A stretch of DNA of 32,621 nucleotides, from contig JAQYSN010000010.1 in NCBI GenBank assembly GCA_028725265.1, positions 1-32,621 of the forward strand. The letters run 5' to 3'. Positions 30,638-32,621 of the stretch are shown one piece after another. The position numbers were made by a program, and so were the translations under genes. The DNA comes from Spirochaetales bacterium (lineage in GTDB: Bacteria > Spirochaetota > Spirochaetia > Treponematales > Treponemataceae). Every line of letters begins with the position of its first letter. Positions within the stretch are counted from its first letter, which is position 1. The notes below the pieces were generated by a model that worked only from the letters and a program-made list of their open reading frames with translations, was not told the DNA's origin and did no database searches.

Positions 30638-31411
30638 TTATTTGAGCATATTTTTGAGAAGAGCATCAGTAGCATCAAGTTCTTTTTGCTCTTCTGATTT
30701 TTCGGCATTCAAGGTTGACACGTTCTTGTACTTGTTTGCCAAAGTTTCTTCATCACGTTCAGGAATAGTTCCGATTTCACACATCGTGCTGAATTGGTCT
30801 CCAACAGCCTGTTGCAATTTTTGACTTTCAAGATCCTTCATTACAGAAAGCATATAAGCCTGAACCAAAGATTTCCATGCTGTTTCGGGCATAGTATAAA
30901 CCGTTACGTAAACATATTTAGTAACAGGCTTTTTTGTAACAGGATCTCGTTCAAGAGTCTTCCACCAAAAATCAGTTTCATATTTTAACTGGGCAACCTG
31001 AACCTGAGTATTCGTAGCAACCTGATCAATAATGCCAAGTTCTTCTTTGCTTATATCAGATGTCTCGCTCAAATTAGTAACGATATTCATTTTGAGTTCG
31101 TTAGCAATTGCTGATGCAAGGCTCAATTCCGATTTGGTTTTCGCACTGTTGAGAGTATAACCTGTTCCTCGTCCGATTCGAACTACAGAATCACTTCTGA
31201 TTCCATAGTCACGTCTAAAAACGCTGTCACGTCCGCGCAAAAGTTGCATTACCCAAGCCGGTTTCTCCTCTTCGCCAAGAGCCTTGTCTTTCCAGTCAGA
31301 ATTGACAACCGTCGTTTCTGCCTGAATTTTCTTTGCAAAACAGAAAGGCATTGCTAAAGTCAAAATCATAAGTCCAATAGAAACTGCTTTTACTCTTTTC
31401 ATATCTATCAT
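30638..31411 (-). CDS. Exported LPP20-like protein
   Basis: 257 residues. The N terminus has a signal peptide (KRVKAVSIGLMILTLAMPFCFAK), cleaved likely after CFA; a cysteine lies in it, but not in a clear lipobox. After EKPAWVMQLLRGRD, a segment rich in Ala/Ser helices (SLASAIANELKMNI) and a beta strand YVYVTVYTMPETAW resemble the LPP20 fold, in which an A-rich helix packs on a sheet. Spirochaetes encode many such proteins, most of unknown role at the cell surface or in the periplasm. GGAG lies 10 bp before the ATG at 31411. It follows the larger lipoprotein gene by 23 bp, so the two form one operon. Confidence 0.6.
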   Translation of the reverse strand: MIDMKRVKAVSIGLMILTLAMPFCFAKKIQAETTVVNSDWKDKALGEEEKPAWVMQLLRGRDSVFRRDYGIRSDSVVRIGRGTGYTLNSAKTKSELSLASAIANELKMNIVTNLSETSDISKEELGIIDQVATNTQVQVAQLKYETDFWWKTLERDPVTKKPVTKYVYVTVYTMPETAWKSLVQAYMLSVMKDLESQKLQQAVGDQFSTMCEIGTIPERDEETLANKYKNVSTLNAEKSEEQKELDATDALLKNMLK

Positions 31412-31434
31412 ATTTTTGTGTCTCCGTAAAAAAA

Positions 31435-32475
31435 TTAAAGTCCAACTTTTGCGCTAAAATCTTTAGGCATTCCAGCCTTAATTTCATTTGCAACTTTCGG
31501 ATAGCCCCTTCTGCGAGCTTCTTCGAATGAAGTAATAGAAACTGTTTTCTGTGATTTTAATTCATAAGAATAAACCGTTCTTCCGTCTTTATTCACAAGA
31601 TTTATTACAACCGATGGAAAAATCGCATACGCTGAATAGTCATCAGAATTCTGCTGAACTCCGTTATCAGAAATCTTAACATTAAGATTATAAACACCGG
31701 AATTGCGATCTACAGTAAAGCCCATTTGATTAAAAATATCAGAAATCGCCGTAGAAATAATGTTTCCATAATCGCCGCTAACTGTCATTTTCATAGTGCT
31801 ATTCTGTGTTTTCTGCTGAATTACAGAAGGAATCGCCATTATTTTTTCACGATCCGAACGATAATTCATTTCGATATCAGGATTTATAGCATAGGCATCC
31901 GAAAGCTTTTCCAAAAATTTTGAACCTGCAATTGCGGCACTTTTGTAGTAAGCACAACTCAAAATATCATCAGTTTCAGCAAGTGCCTTATCGTATGAAG
32001 AATAAAAAACAGTTTTTGCATCTTCAATCTGAGGTTTCATTCGGCGCATTGCATTCTGAATGTCGATATAAACTACGCAATAATATCGCTTTGCCTTTTT
32101 ATCAAGATAAACTTCAGAATATTCAAGTCCGATCAAATCAACCTTGCTTTCTACGGATGTAGCAGCTGAAGTCGTCGTATCTTCGGTAACGTTTACTTCT
32201 CCTGTGGATGTAACGCTTTCCATTGTCCTTGTTTCAGTTGCACGTCGGTCACTGATAGTGGCACTGATGTTGCTTGCAATTTTAGAAAGGCCATCGGCTT
32301 TGGCAGCTTCTTCGGTATTGCCCTCTCCCCTGAAAGCCATAAAATCATTACGCGGAAAAACCGTATAAAGAGTATTTCCTGGTCCAAACCAGCTTGGTTC
32401 CTTAGTCGTTGGCTTTGCAAAACAAGCCGATAAAATCATCATTAAAAAAAACAGTCTAACTATATTTTTTTTCAC
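31435..32475 (-). CDS. LPP20-like lipoprotein
   Basis: 346 residues starting at GTG 32475, with GGAG 6 bp upstream. MKKNIVRLFFLMMILSACFA is a lipoprotein signal with a probable lipobox LSAC. Residues 30-145 look like an LPP20 domain: PSWF, then DFMAFRGEGNTEEAAKADGL, SKIASNISATISDR and YYCVVYIDIQNAM. A second, less familiar domain follows (MTVSGDYGNIISTAISDIFN and VNLVNKDGRTVYSYELKSQK), similar in outline to curli-secretion or FlgT-like beta/alpha units. Function unknown. It should be anchored in the outer or inner membrane. A hairpin with a U-run lies in its leader. Confidence 0.65.
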   Translation of the reverse strand: MKKNIVRLFFLMMILSACFAKPTTKEPSWFGPGNTLYTVFPRNDFMAFRGEGNTEEAAKADGLSKIASNISATISDRRATETRTMESVTSTGEVNVTEDTTTSAATSVESKVDLIGLEYSEVYLDKKAKRYYCVVYIDIQNAMRRMKPQIEDAKTVFYSSYDKALAETDDILSCAYYKSAAIAGSKFLEKLSDAYAINPDIEMNYRSDREKIMAIPSVIQQKTQNSTMKMTVSGDYGNIISTAISDIFNQMGFTVDRNSGVYNLNVKISDNGVQQNSDDYSAYAIFPSVVINLVNKDGRTVYSYELKSQKTVSITSFEEARRRGYPKVANEIKAGMPKDFSAKVGL

Positions 32476-32488
32476 TTAACACTCCCAT

Positions 32489-32530
32489 AAAAAGTCAATG
32501 CGGAAATTTCAATTTCAACATCGACTTTTT
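32489..32530 (-). terminator. Leader hairpin upstream of the lipoprotein genes
   Basis: On the minus strand AAAAAGTCGATG pairs with CATTGACTTTTT (12 bp, one G-U) around an 18-nt loop. It ends in five T and lies about 14 bp before the GTG start, so its U-run runs into the ribosome site. It lacks the CRRCAAAG flank of the nitrogen leaders. Confidence 0.5.
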
Positions 32531-32621
32531 AGCGCACATTCGCAATGAAATGAGAATGTGCAATATATAAGGCAGTTTGCAACGCAAACTGGCAAGATAA
32601 AAACTGACGCCATTTTAGGAA
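32531..32621. other. Intergenic end with two hairpins
   Basis: GCACATTC/GAATGTGC (32534-32541 and 32554-32561) and CAGTTTGC-AAC-GCAAACTG (32573-32591) are perfect 8-bp stems. I could not place a convincing promoter. Confidence 0.5.

Noticed and set aside
30363-30697. Open frames of 68-76 codons after amt
   Set aside because: Same repeat sequence as above; part of it is antisense to the lipoprotein gene.

Overview
The window looks like chromosome of a Treponema-type host-associated spirochaete. This is inferred from the AT-rich genes, the LPP20-like lipoprotein pair, a type III glutamine synthetase, an Amt-PII fusion and an integron attC-like site (Treponema denticola is known to carry an integron). 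No rRNA, tRNA or other marker gene is present to confirm it.

Left part (1-5400) is accessory DNA. On the minus strand lie a 3'-truncated Fic gene, an attC-like site, a RelB/DinJ-type antitoxin with a frameshifted PIN toxin, and an ORF stitched together from a mobile repeat, a Fic fragment and a UvrA-like ABC fragment. On the plus strand are a GNAT acetyltransferase, a TetR / flavoprotein / exported-protein operon, and the 3' remnant of an Rpn-like gene.

Middle and right part (5400-30340) is dominated by glutamine and nitrogen metabolism. In order: carB (+), pyrG-glnA-nitR (+), purF/gltD/gltB (one minus-strand operon read gltB-gltD-purF), an ABC transporter operon with an XRE-AbrB regulator (+), asnB (-), glnN/GSIII (+), a membrane flippase-domain protein (-), and an Amt-PII fusion (+). 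Almost every enzyme here makes, moves or uses the glutamine amide. Six transcription units (carB, pyrG-glnA-nitR, gltB-gltD-purF, asnB, glnN, amt) begin with a leader holding one or two strong intrinsic terminator hairpins. Five of these have a clear TTGACA-like promoter close upstream. The hairpins share a 5' flank (roughly CRRCAAAG) and a GC-rich stem base. The ANTAR-domain protein encoded directly behind glnA is the obvious candidate antiterminator, as in the clostridial glnA-nitR system. The whole looks like a compact antitermination-controlled glutamine regulon.

Overlaid on this is a family of GC-rich palindromic repeats. They sit in-frame inside carB, purF and asnB, inside the chimeric ORF, and as larger modular cassettes between genes (24.5-25.0 kb and 30.3-30.6 kb). 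They behave like protein-coding mobile palindromes, comparable in concept to Rickettsia palindromic elements.

The right end (30638-32475) is a minus-strand pair of LPP20-like exported proteins or lipoproteins.
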